Positions 53,559 through 61,886 of a stretch of 64,000 nucleotides of DNA are shown here, piece by piece (position 1 is the first letter of the stretch; each line of letters starts with the position of its first letter). The translations under genes and the position numbers were made by a program. This stretch comes from JACKII01 sp041687435 (GTDB lineage Bacteria > Pseudomonadota > Alphaproteobacteria > Bin95): NCBI GenBank assembly GCA_041687435.1, contig JAWLBX010000002.1, positions 124,001-188,000 on the forward strand, written 5' to 3'. The notes under the pieces were generated by a model, which had not been told where the DNA came from, did no database searches, and was given only the letters and a program-made list of their open reading frames with translations.

Positions 53559-55173
53559 AGCGAAGTTTTTCCTCCAGCACCGGGATCAGGTCTGCCTCGG
53601 GCTCCAGGTTGAGCGCCCGGCGCCATTGAAACCGGGCTTCGGTCTTGCGCCCGACCTGCCAATAGGCATCGCCCAGATGCTCGTTAATGACCGGATCCAG
53701 CGGCTCCAGAGTGACAGCCCGCTCCAGTTCGGCCACAGCCTCCGCATAGCGGCCGGTGCGGTAGTACACCCAGCCGAGGCTGTCGGCGATGAAGCCGTCC
53801 TGCGGCCGCAGTTCGGCCGCACGGCGAACCATTTCTTCCGCCTGTTCCAGGTTTTCGCCGCGGTCGATCCAGGAATAACCCAGATAGTTCAGGACATAGG
53901 CCTCATCCTTGTTGAAGGCCAATGCCGCCCGCAGGTCGCTTTCCGCACGCGCCCATTTGCCGGACCGCTCCAGCGCGATACCACGGGAATACAGCAGCCG
54001 CCAATGATCGGCGGTGATCTTGCCGATGCGGGCTGCGGCTTCGTCATAAGCGGCCACCGCCTCCTCGAAGCGGGCCTCGCCGCGCAGAACGTCGCCCAGC
54101 AGTGATGCGGCTTCTGCCTTGGAAGAGTCCGCATCGCTCAGGGCGCGCAGCACCGACACGGCCTCTTCCACCAAATCGGCGCGGGCCAGATTACGGGCGC
54201 GGGCAATCTGCGCGTCATAGCGGTGAGGCGATCCCTCCGGAAAGGTCGCGAACATCGCCGCGGCATCCGCGTATCGGCCTTGGCCGGAAATCACCTCCGC
54301 CACCAGCAAGCGCAACAGGTCGTTTTCCGGGTCGATGTTGAGCCCAATCTGACCATAGATCAGGGCCGACAAATCCCGGTCGCCCTGGTTCAGGGCGGCG
54401 GCGATGCTGAAAAATGCCTCGCCAAGGCCATCTTCAGCAGTGCGGACCAAAGGCTCCACGGCCGAGCCGGATTGGCGGGCGCGGAAGTTCGCAAATAGCG
54501 CCGCAGCGCGGGCCGATTTCACATCCCCGCTTTCCGCCATGGCGGAATAGGCGGCCAATGCGTCGCCATCGCCGACATCCTCGATCAAGGCCTGATGAAT
54601 GGCTATCAGACCGCGCCATTGCGCCTGATCGGCGCTGAAACCGAGAGAGGCACGGGCGGCCGCGATATCGCCCTTGCCAACCGCGGCCCATGCCTGGCCC
54701 AACAGGCGGATAAGGCCGGCGACCCCCGCATTGTCGAGGCTGCCGAAATGCTTGAGCGCCGCCTCATAATCGCCCTCCCGCATGGCCGCGGCCGCCTGGG
54801 CGATGGCCGGCAACATCGGATCGGAGCCATCCCGCGCCAACGGATAGGCATGCGGCAGCGCATCGCCAAGGCGCCCTTCCGCCAGCATCAGCAGAAAAAC
54901 GCGGCGGCGCAGATCCAGATTGTTCGGATCCCAGGACAGCGCGCCTTCCAGAAAGTCGGCGGCATTGCCGTAATCGCGTTCGGTTTGCGCCAGACGGCCC
55001 GCAAGATACTGGCCGGCAGCCGACGCCCCCCATTCCTTGCCGGCAAGTTCGCGCGCCTGCTGCGGCGAGATCAAACGCTGGTCAACCGCGGCCCCGGCCG
55101 CCTGTGCGGGCAGCCATGCGACGGCACCCCACAACGCACCCGCCACGACGAGGGCGAGCCAACCGGTCCTCAT
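53518..55173 (-). CDS. exported TPR-repeat protein
   Basis: A 551-aa protein with a signal peptide (MRTGWLALVVAGALWGAVAWLPAQAA) and at least eight tetratricopeptide repeats. The clearest are in the last 150 residues (YVLNYLGYSWIDRG, GFIADSLGWVYYRTGRYAEA, NEHLGDAYWQVGRKTEA). It is probably periplasmic and works as a scaffold. It lies between the ETF-QO gene (44 nt upstream) and ispE (41-nt overlap), an arrangement that may be conserved. AAAGG precedes the ATG. No enzyme domain is seen. Confidence 0.88.
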   Translation of the reverse strand: MRTGWLALVVAGALWGAVAWLPAQAAGAAVDQRLISPQQARELAGKEWGASAAGQYLAGRLAQTERDYGNAADFLEGALSWDPNNLDLRRRVFLLMLAEGRLGDALPHAYPLARDGSDPMLPAIAQAAAAMREGDYEAALKHFGSLDNAGVAGLIRLLGQAWAAVGKGDIAAARASLGFSADQAQWRGLIAIHQALIEDVGDGDALAAYSAMAESGDVKSARAAALFANFRARQSGSAVEPLVRTAEDGLGEAFFSIAAALNQGDRDLSALIYGQIGLNIDPENDLLRLLVAEVISGQGRYADAAAMFATFPEGSPHRYDAQIARARNLARADLVEEAVSVLRALSDADSSKAEAASLLGDVLRGEARFEEAVAAYDEAAARIGKITADHWRLLYSRGIALERSGKWARAESDLRAALAFNKDEAYVLNYLGYSWIDRGENLEQAEEMVRRAAELRPQDGFIADSLGWVYYRTGRYAEAVAELERAVTLEPLDPVINEHLGDAYWQVGRKTEARFQWRRALNLEPEADLIPVLEEKLRCGIDRCAMAGKTD

Positions 55174-55217
55174 GGTGCGCTGCCTTTAACGAATGCGATC
55201 AGGGCCCTACTCCTTCC

Positions 55218-56858
55218 CTACATATTCGGATAATTCGGGCCGCCGCCGCCTTCCGGCGTGACCCAAACGATATTTTGGGTCGGGTCCTTGATGTCGCAAG
55301 TTTTGCAGTGGACGCAGTTCTGGGCGTTGATCTGCAGCCGCGGCTGTCCGTCTTCCTCTACGATTTCGTACACACCAGCCGGGCAGTACCGCTGTTCCGG
55401 TGCATCGTACCGCGCGAGGTTGATTTTCACCGGCACGCTTTCGTCCTTCAGGGTCAGATGGACCGGCTGATCTTCCTCGTGATTGGTGTTTGAAAGGTAA
55501 ACGCTGGATGGCTTGTCGAACGTGATGACGCCATCGGGCTTGGGATACTCAATCGGTTTGGCTTTCGACTTCGCCACCAGGCTTTCATGATCCGTGCCGT
55601 GATGGCTGAGCGTCCAGGGCGCCTTGCCGCGGAAAATCAATTGGTCGATGCCGGCATAGAGCGTACCGCCGATCAGGCCCCATTTGAACGCCGGCCGGAC
55701 ATTGCGGGCGCGGTACAGTTCATCGTAAAGCCAGCTATTCTCGAACGCTTTCGGGTATTCCTCCAGCACTCCATATTCGTCGCCACGGGAAAACGCAGCG
55801 GCGATGCTTTCGGCAGCCATCATCCCGGATTTGATCGCGGCGTGGCTGCCCTTGATGCGCGGCGTGTTGAGGAAACCGGCCTCGCAACCGACCAGAAGGC
55901 CGCCGGGAAATACCAGTTTCGGCAACGATTGCAGGCCACCCTCATTCAGAGCACGGGCACCATAGGCGATGCGCTTGCCGCCCTCGAACACGCCGCGGAT
56001 GTAATTGTGCGCCTTCCAGCGCTGGAACTCGTCGAACGGCGAAAGGTAGGGGTTCTTGTAATCGAGGCCGACGACGAAACCACAGGCGACCTGATTGTCT
56101 TCCAGGTGATACAGGAACGAACCGCCATAGGTATCCGACTTCATCGGCCAGCCGGCGGTGTGCATGACAGTGCCGGGCCGATGCTTTTCGGGATCGACCT
56201 GCCACAACTCCTTGAGGCCGATGCCATAGGTCTGCGGCTGCACGCCCTTCCGCAAACCGAATTTGTCCATCAACTGCTTGCCGAGCGATCCACGGGCGCC
56301 TTCCGCAAACACCGTGTACTTGGCGCGCAATTCCATGCCGGGCTCGAAGGATGGCTTCTGTTCGCCAGTTTTGCCAACGCCCATGTCGCCGGTGGCAACG
56401 CCGCAGACCCGGCCCTGATCGTCGTACAGAACCTCCGCCGCGGCGAAGCCGGGGAAGATTTCGACGCCCATGGCCTCCGCCTGCTCTGCCAGCCAGCGGG
56501 TCAGGTTGCCGAGCGAGATGATATAGTTGCCGTGGTTCTTCATCGCCGGCAGCATCATGAATTCCGGCCACGGCAGCGACGAGTTCTCTGTCAGGAACAC
56601 GAACTTGTCCCGCTTCACCGGCTGGTTCAGCGGCGCGCCGAGATCCTGCCAATTCGGCAGCAACTCGTTCAGCGAGCGCGGGTCGAGCACGGCACCGGAC
56701 AGGATGTGGGCGCCAACCTCGGAGCCTTTTTCGAGCACGACGATGGCGAGCTCGTCGCCCGTTTCCTCCGCCAATTGGCGGAGGCGGATCGCAGTCGCCA
56801 GCCCGGCCGGGCCGGCGCCGACGATCACGACATCAACTTCCATGCTCTCGCGTTCCAT
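55218..56858 (-). CDS. electron-transfer flavoprotein-ubiquinone oxidoreductase
   Basis: A 546-aa inner-membrane-associated protein that passes electrons from ETF, and so from acyl-CoA and related dehydrogenases, to ubiquinone. The FAD site is VDVVIVGAGPAGLATAIRL (9-27), followed by GAHILSGAVLDPRSL and the GIGLKELWQVDPEKHRPG ubiquinone-region segment. The C-terminal 4Fe-4S ferredoxin domain has CPAGVYE and NCVHCKTCDIKDP. The start at 56858 gives normal length; the in-frame start at 57008 is unconserved. Divergent from the UDG gene. Confidence 0.96.
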   Translation of the reverse strand: MERESMEVDVVIVGAGPAGLATAIRLRQLAEETGDELAIVVLEKGSEVGAHILSGAVLDPRSLNELLPNWQDLGAPLNQPVKRDKFVFLTENSSLPWPEFMMLPAMKNHGNYIISLGNLTRWLAEQAEAMGVEIFPGFAAAEVLYDDQGRVCGVATGDMGVGKTGEQKPSFEPGMELRAKYTVFAEGARGSLGKQLMDKFGLRKGVQPQTYGIGLKELWQVDPEKHRPGTVMHTAGWPMKSDTYGGSFLYHLEDNQVACGFVVGLDYKNPYLSPFDEFQRWKAHNYIRGVFEGGKRIAYGARALNEGGLQSLPKLVFPGGLLVGCEAGFLNTPRIKGSHAAIKSGMMAAESIAAAFSRGDEYGVLEEYPKAFENSWLYDELYRARNVRPAFKWGLIGGTLYAGIDQLIFRGKAPWTLSHHGTDHESLVAKSKAKPIEYPKPDGVITFDKPSSVYLSNTNHEEDQPVHLTLKDESVPVKINLARYDAPEQRYCPAGVYEIVEEDGQPRLQINAQNCVHCKTCDIKDPTQNIVWVTPEGGGGPNYPNM

Positions 56859-57015
56859 GACACCCTTTTTCCTTGCGTGTGGTCGAACGTCCGCTCGTGT
56901 ATAACGAGCATAACCGCCAATGGCTAGGCAGACCAGGGGCGGGCGGATGGACGCTATAGCGCGAATTTTGCGGCGCGCGGCTTGAAGAAAGCCACGGGAC
57001 AGGCACATTGTTGCA

Positions 57016-57819
57016 ATGAATCTCTTGCTGGCAACACTCGATTGGTACGCAGCGATGGGTGTCGACGAGGCGGTCGGCGAAACGCCCTGGGACCGCTTTG
57101 CCGTGCCGCCGCAAACCGCTGCGCCGGCGCAAGCCTGCGCACCCGATCCCGCCGCACGTCCGACCGCGCCGCTGCCCCCGCCGGAACGGCCCGCGGCGAT
57201 GCCGGCTCAGCACGACGCTGCGATCGCTACCGAGTTGGCCGCCCTGAAAACGCTGGAATCCCTGCGCGAACGGCTTGAACGGTTCGACGGGTGTGCGCTC
57301 AAGGCCACCGCAACCAGCACCGTGTTCGGAGAGGGCGCTGCCGATGCGCGCTTGATGATCATCGGCGAGGCGCCGGGCGAGGAAGAGGACCGTCAGGGCC
57401 GGCCGTTCGTCGGCCCTTCCGGCCGGTTGCTGGACCGTATGCTGGCCGCCATCGGCATGACACGCGAAGACGCCTACATCACCAACACGATCTATTGGCG
57501 CCCGCCCGGCAACCGGACACCGACCCCGGCAGAGGTTCAAGCCTGCCTGCCTTTCCTGCGACGGCAAATTGCGATCATTCAACCCAAAGTCCTGCTGTTG
57601 GTCGGCGGAGCGGCGGCAAAGACAATGCTGCAACGCAACGAAGGCATCATGCGTTTGCGCGGCCGCTGGGCCGAGTACGACCCCGGCTCCGGCGCGCCGC
57701 CGATCCCGGCACTTGCCACCTTCCATCCGGCCTACCTGTTGCGCTCGCCGGCGCAAAAGCGTGAGGTTTGGCAGGACCTGCTGGCCATACAGGAGCGCCT
57801 TCTTGCCGCCCAGTGCTGA
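57016..57819 (+). CDS. family-4-like uracil-DNA glycosylase with reduced cysteine set
   Basis: A 267-aa protein with a Pro/Ala-rich N-terminal extension (about 1-85). A family 4 UDG core follows: FDGCALKATATSTVFGEG (about 90-107), GEAPGEEEDRQGRPFVGPSG with the catalytic loop (117-136), NTIYWRPPGNRTP and FHPAYLLRSP (about 235). It removes uracil from DNA. Standard family 4 enzymes hold a 4Fe-4S cluster with four Cys. Here only Cys93 and Cys177 are at likely ligand places, and Trp161 replaces the usual Cys before RPPGNR. Confidence 0.88.
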   Translation: MNLLLATLDWYAAMGVDEAVGETPWDRFAVPPQTAAPAQACAPDPAARPTAPLPPPERPAAMPAQHDAAIATELAALKTLESLRERLERFDGCALKATATSTVFGEGAADARLMIIGEAPGEEEDRQGRPFVGPSGRLLDRMLAAIGMTREDAYITNTIYWRPPGNRTPTPAEVQACLPFLRRQIAIIQPKVLLLVGGAAAKTMLQRNEGIMRLRGRWAEYDPGSGAPPIPALATFHPAYLLRSPAQKREVWQDLLAIQERLLAAQC

Positions 57820-57919
57820 CAGGTGTATTCACACACCCTATGTTTCCTATGTTTCGGCAAGCAATTGCCGGTAAATCCGAGTGTGCCGTTAACCTTAGCC
57901 CCAACATGATGAAGGCCCC

Positions 57920-59755
57920 GTGCTGGTTGAACATGTCATAAGACGCGCTGCGTCCGCAGCGCGAAGGCTGGCCTTTACCGGCGTCGGAGTGCTGTGTGGC
58001 GCGACAATGGCGTGTGCGGGGCCCGGCCAGGACGCAGGCGCCGCGTTGTCGTCGATGACGGCTGCCACCGGCCAACACATGGCAGGCAGAGGTTTGCTTG
58101 CAACACCGCTGAGCAAGGATGACGCCGACCGCTACCAGCGGATTTTCGCCTTTCAGGAAAAGGGCGATTGGCAGCAGGCCAACCAAGAAATCGCGCACCT
58201 GGACTCGAAGCTGCTGCTGGGCCATGTGCAGTTTCAGCGGCATATGCACCCAACCGCCTATCGCGCCAGCTATCCAGAATTGTCGGCATGGTTGAAGCGC
58301 TACAACGACCATCCGGGCGCCTATCGGGCTTACAGCCTCGCGAACCGACGCCAGCCAGCCGGATCTCCCGCGCTGACCGTTCCGGTCTTCGGTCAGGAAC
58401 ATTTGCGCCACCTTCTCGGCGAGCGGACCCGGTCGGTCCGCCAGGTGCAATCGGCCGCGCACAGGCAGATTGCTCAGACGATCCGCGCCAGGATTGCGCG
58501 CAACCATCTGACAATAGCAGCCCAGATGATCGATCGCAGCGAGCTTCCGGCTGCCTACGCCGACCGCTTGCGGGCGAACGTGGCACGGGGCTGGCTGGCT
58601 CTGGGCAAAAGCGGCAAGGCCACGGAGCTGGCTGCCAAAGCAGCGGAACGGTCCCGCGACCGAACCTCTATACCGGATTGGATCGCCGGCCTGTCGGCCT
58701 TCCAGAGCCGGCAATTCAGCCGGGCCGAACGGCATTTTGGACTGCATGCGGAATCGAAGCTGGCTGGCGATTGGAACCAGGCTGCCGGCGCGTTCTGGGC
58801 GGCAAGGTCCGCCACCGAGCAAGGCCGGGGCAGGCAGGCAACCCAATGGCTGAAACTGGCGGCGAAGCATCCCTACACATTCTATGGGCAACTGGCGCTG
58901 GAACAGCTTGGCCAAAGCATTACCCCAGCCCGCTACCTCACACCGGCCACCGCACTGGATGTCGGCCGGCTGCAGAAGCTGGAGGCAGGACGGCGGGTTT
59001 TTGCCCTGGTCCAGGCAGGGCAGATCCGGCTGGCCGACGAGGAGTTGCTGCAGCTCCTCAGCAACGCATCGCCGCCGCTCGCCCGCTCGATCACTGCAAT
59101 CGCAGAGGCTGCAAGCCTGCCGCAAGCCGCGATGCGTGGCGCATTCTATTTGGCAAGCATGCAGGAGACGCCAGCGACGACAGCACTCTATCCCAGGCCG
59201 GACTGGCAGCCTCAAGGCGGGTTCGCGCTCGACCAAGCGCTGATCTGGGCATTCGTCCGCCAGGAATCCGTGTTCAACCCAAGAGCGACCAGCGGCGCCG
59301 GCGCACGCGGTCTTATGCAGTTGATGCCGACGACAGCCAACTATGTCGCCGGGGAGGAGCGCTTTCAGGGTGCACATCGCGACGTGCTCTATGATCCGAC
59401 GCTGAACCTTTCGCTCGGCCAGCAGTATCTGCGCTATCTGATGGCCAAGGATCTGGTGGCGAACGATCTGTTCCGGCTGACCGTGGCCTACAATGCTGGC
59501 ATCGGCAACCTGAACAACTGGCAGCGCGAAGGGCTGCTGGCGAGCGACCCGCTGATGTTCATCGAGACGCTGCCGCTGCTGGAAACACGCTTGTTTGTCG
59601 AGCGGGTGATGGCCAATTATTGGATATACCGCGCCCTGATGGGTCAGCCGCGCCCGTCGCTGCAGGCGCTCTTGAGGGGACAATGGCCCAAATACCGCAG
59701 CCAGGAACTGGCGCAGGTCGAACTTGCAGAAGACAGAAGCCATGGCAATCGATGA
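57920..59755 (+). CDS. soluble lytic murein transglycosylase (Slt family)
   Basis: A 611-aa exported enzyme with a GTG start and a signal-like N-terminus (ARRLAFTGVGVLCGATMACA). A long alpha-helical U-domain follows (about 60-420). The catalytic SLT domain has Glu449 in FVRQESVFNPRATSGAGARGLMQLMP, and VAYNAGIGNLNNW and ETRLFVERVMANYWIY. It cleaves peptidoglycan to 1,6-anhydro-muropeptides in the periplasm. An ATG at 57906 is in another frame. The stop overlaps the moaB start region by 14 nt. Confidence 0.93.
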   Translation: MLVEHVIRRAASAARRLAFTGVGVLCGATMACAGPGQDAGAALSSMTAATGQHMAGRGLLATPLSKDDADRYQRIFAFQEKGDWQQANQEIAHLDSKLLLGHVQFQRHMHPTAYRASYPELSAWLKRYNDHPGAYRAYSLANRRQPAGSPALTVPVFGQEHLRHLLGERTRSVRQVQSAAHRQIAQTIRARIARNHLTIAAQMIDRSELPAAYADRLRANVARGWLALGKSGKATELAAKAAERSRDRTSIPDWIAGLSAFQSRQFSRAERHFGLHAESKLAGDWNQAAGAFWAARSATEQGRGRQATQWLKLAAKHPYTFYGQLALEQLGQSITPARYLTPATALDVGRLQKLEAGRRVFALVQAGQIRLADEELLQLLSNASPPLARSITAIAEAASLPQAAMRGAFYLASMQETPATTALYPRPDWQPQGGFALDQALIWAFVRQESVFNPRATSGAGARGLMQLMPTTANYVAGEERFQGAHRDVLYDPTLNLSLGQQYLRYLMAKDLVANDLFRLTVAYNAGIGNLNNWQREGLLASDPLMFIETLPLLETRLFVERVMANYWIYRALMGQPRPSLQALLRGQWPKYRSQELAQVELAEDRSHGNR

Positions 59756-60287
59756 ATCCCGCCCGTTCGTACCGGTCAGTATTGCCGTCCTGACCGTCTC
59801 CGACACCCGAACCATGGCGGATGATCGGTCCGGCGATACACTGGTCGGGCGGGTCGAGGCTGCCGGGCACAGGGTGGCGGACCGGGCCATCGTCACGGAC
59901 GACGTGGACAAGATCATCGCGAAACTCAGAGAATGGATTGCCGATCCGACCATCGACTGCGTGATTTCCACCGGCGGCACCGGCGTGACCGGCCGCGACG
60001 TGACGCCGGAGGCCTTTGCCCAGGTCTATGAGAAGGAAATCGCCGGCTTTGGCGAGGTCTTCCGCTGGATCAGCTACCAGAAGATCGGCACCTCCACCAT
60101 GCAATCGCGGGCGACCGCAGGCGTGGCGGGTGGCACCTACCTGTTTGCCCTGCCCGGTTCCACCGGCGCGGTGAAGGATGGCTGGGACGATATCCTGGCC
60201 TACCAGCTCGACAACCGCTTTCGCCCCTGCAACTTCGTCGAGATCATGCCGCGCCTGCAGGAACACGTCCCGCAGCGCGGCTCCTGA
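59742..60287 (+). CDS. moaB: molybdenum cofactor biosynthesis protein MoaB/MogA-like
   Basis: A 181-aa MoCF-fold protein. Marks are VSIAVLTVSDTRTMADDRSGDTL (about 12-34), the pterin-binding STGGTGVTGRDVTPEA (76-91) and FALPGSTGAVKDGWD (about 136-150). It binds molybdopterin, adenylylating it in active family members. ATG 59742 lies inside the end of the transglycosylase gene. It is the third MoCF-domain protein in the window. Confidence 0.93.
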   Translation: MAIDESRPFVPVSIAVLTVSDTRTMADDRSGDTLVGRVEAAGHRVADRAIVTDDVDKIIAKLREWIADPTIDCVISTGGTGVTGRDVTPEAFAQVYEKEIAGFGEVFRWISYQKIGTSTMQSRATAGVAGGTYLFALPGSTGAVKDGWDDILAYQLDNRFRPCNFVEIMPRLQEHVPQRGS

Positions 60288-60295
60288 CCCCCCCC

Positions 60296-61186
60296 CTATT
60301 CTGCTGCCGGTTTCGCCTGAAGTCGGGCGTCCGTCCGACCTTTGACGCTGGGGGCAAGCCCGGTCGGGTCCAGCGCCATGTTGTGCACCTGCATGTTATG
60401 GCTATGGCAGAGTTGGTGCAGGGCAAAAGCCGTTGCCATTTGTTGCTGAAAGCCGGCTGCATCCTGCGCCTTGTTCACCGCCTCCTTGGTCGTGCGCAGC
60501 GCGAATAGCGGCTTGGTGGCGATCTTCGCTGCCATCGCAATGACGAAATCCTGCAATTCCGCCCTGGGAACCACATGGTTGACCATGCCCAGGCGGTGTG
60601 CCTCCTCCGCCGTGAAGAAATCGCCGGTAAAAAGCAATTCCTTCGCCTTGCGGTAGCCAAGCTCGTGCGGGTGCGCAAACCATTCGACACCGCAAACACC
60701 CATGGCGACGACCGGGTCGCAGAAGGTGGCGTCATCGCTGGCAACGATCAGGTCGCAGACCCAGGCCAGCATCAGCCCGCCGGCGATGCACTTGCCCTGG
60801 ACCGCGGCAATGGTCGGCTTCGGCAGATCGCGCCACCGCTGACTCACATCCAGGTAGATTTCATGCTCGCGCGACAGGCGGCCTTCGGCACCGGGCGCCG
60901 CGTGGCTGCCCCAGGTGGAAATGGGCTTGAAGTCGTCCTGGGTCTTGCCCGCCTTGCCGCGCAGGTCATGGCCGGCGGAGAAATGCGGATCGCTGCCCGC
61001 CAGAATGATGACCTTGGTTTCCGCATCGTGCGCCGCAAAGTCGAACGCCGCGTTCAGGTCGTAGGTCATCTGCAAGTCCTGCGCATTGCGTGCATCGGGC
61101 CGGTTCATGGTGACCCGCAGGACATTGTCGGCCGGGCGGTCGAGCAGCAGGGTTTCGAACGTGGGCAGGGTGGGCTGGACGGACAT
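60296..61186 (-). CDS. enoyl-CoA hydratase/isomerase family protein
   Basis: A 296-aa crotonase-fold protein. The oxyanion segments are LAGSDPHFSAGHDLRG (about 70-85) and VQGKCIAGGLMLAWVCDLIVAS (about 135-156). The ECH glutamates are not clearly kept: the stretch after the second oxyanion loop reads FCDPVVAMGVCGVEWFAHP. The exact reaction (hydratase, isomerase or hydrolase) is open. A further C-terminal region (from about 250) ends in PTGLAPSVKGRTDARLQAK. AAGGAG is 9 nt before ATG 61186. Confidence 0.9.
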   Translation of the reverse strand: MSVQPTLPTFETLLLDRPADNVLRVTMNRPDARNAQDLQMTYDLNAAFDFAAHDAETKVIILAGSDPHFSAGHDLRGKAGKTQDDFKPISTWGSHAAPGAEGRLSREHEIYLDVSQRWRDLPKPTIAAVQGKCIAGGLMLAWVCDLIVASDDATFCDPVVAMGVCGVEWFAHPHELGYRKAKELLFTGDFFTAEEAHRLGMVNHVVPRAELQDFVIAMAAKIATKPLFALRTTKEAVNKAQDAAGFQQQMATAFALHQLCHSHNMQVHNMALDPTGLAPSVKGRTDARLQAKPAAE

Positions 61187-61225
61187 GGCGTTTGCTCCTT
61201 GCAAAAGGCTTTGAATGCAGAAAGC

Positions 61226-61645
61226 CTAGCGTGCCCCACCTTTCTCGAACACATCAATGGTGAGGGTCACGCTGCGGACCCCGGAGCCCGGGTCCGGCTG
61301 GCCAATCGCGGCGATACGGCTGCCGTAATCATAGCCCTTGGCTTCGCGAATGATCTGACTGGAGACCTCGCGCGGCAGATAGCCAAGCTGCTCGCCATTT
61401 TCGGCCAGAAAAACCGCGGCCAGCTTCAAAGCTCCCATTTGGGCGACAAGAATGGTTTCCGCGCCAACCTGCGTGCGGGCGATGATTTCCTGCCGCTGCG
61501 AACCGTCCGGGTTCTCCAGGTCGACGCCGGAAAGCATCGCTTCGAACGAATGCACGGGCACGCGCTCGCCCTTTTCGACGATCTGCGGAGTGTCATCCTG
61601 CGGCGCCTTTTTGCGCCGCCCCAAGATCCAGCCAAGCAAACTCAT
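61226..61645 (-). CDS. HIRAN-domain-like small protein
   Basis: A 139-aa protein with a short basic N-terminus (MSLLGWILGRRKKAP) and a HIRAN-like domain at about 40-135: LSGVDLENPDGSQRQEIIA, then LAAVFLAENGEQLGYLPREVS. It lies 12 nt after yacG in the maf-rng-yacG run, so co-expression with RNA/DNA maintenance genes is likely. HIRAN domains in eukaryotic Rad5 bind DNA ends; the bacterial role is unknown. ATG 61645 is chosen; a TTG two codons earlier is also in frame. A second HIRAN protein lies at 22992. Confidence 0.72.
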   Translation of the reverse strand: MSLLGWILGRRKKAPQDDTPQIVEKGERVPVHSFEAMLSGVDLENPDGSQRQEIIARTQVGAETILVAQMGALKLAAVFLAENGEQLGYLPREVSSQIIREAKGYDYGSRIAAIGQPDPGSGVRSVTLTIDVFEKGGAR

Positions 61646-61657
61646 ATCCAACCCATC

Positions 61658-61876
61658 CTAACGGTCTGCCGGTTCCGAAGGGGCGCTCGTATCATCCGGC
61701 ACTTCGTCCGTCTCGGCCCTGTAGCCCTCTCCCAGCCATTTGTGCAGGTCGACATCGGCGCAACGCTTGGAGCAAAAGGGCCGGTAGTTCGCCGCCGATG
61801 GCTGCGCACAGATCGGGCATGGCGCGGCGCGGCGGCGCGGGCGCAGCGGCACCACATTGGTTGGCCGGTCGGTCAT
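61658..61876 (-). CDS. yacG: DNA gyrase inhibitor YacG
   Basis: A 72-aa zinc protein. The Cys4 site is CPICAQP (about 20-26) and FCSKRCADVDLHKWL (about 34-48), followed by an acidic, disordered tail. YacG binds GyrB and inhibits gyrase. ATG 61876 or 61879 follows AAGGAG. It lies 10 nt after the RNase E/G-like gene, the usual order in alphaproteobacteria. Confidence 0.93.
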   Translation of the reverse strand: MTDRPTNVVPLRPRRRAAPCPICAQPSAANYRPFCSKRCADVDLHKWLGEGYRAETDEVPDDTSAPSEPADR

Positions 61877-61886
61877 CATCTCTCCT

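Noticed and set aside
57647..59980. 777-codon minus-strand frame opposite the transglycosylase
   Set aside because: Shadow; the plus strand carries the complete SLT catalytic domain.
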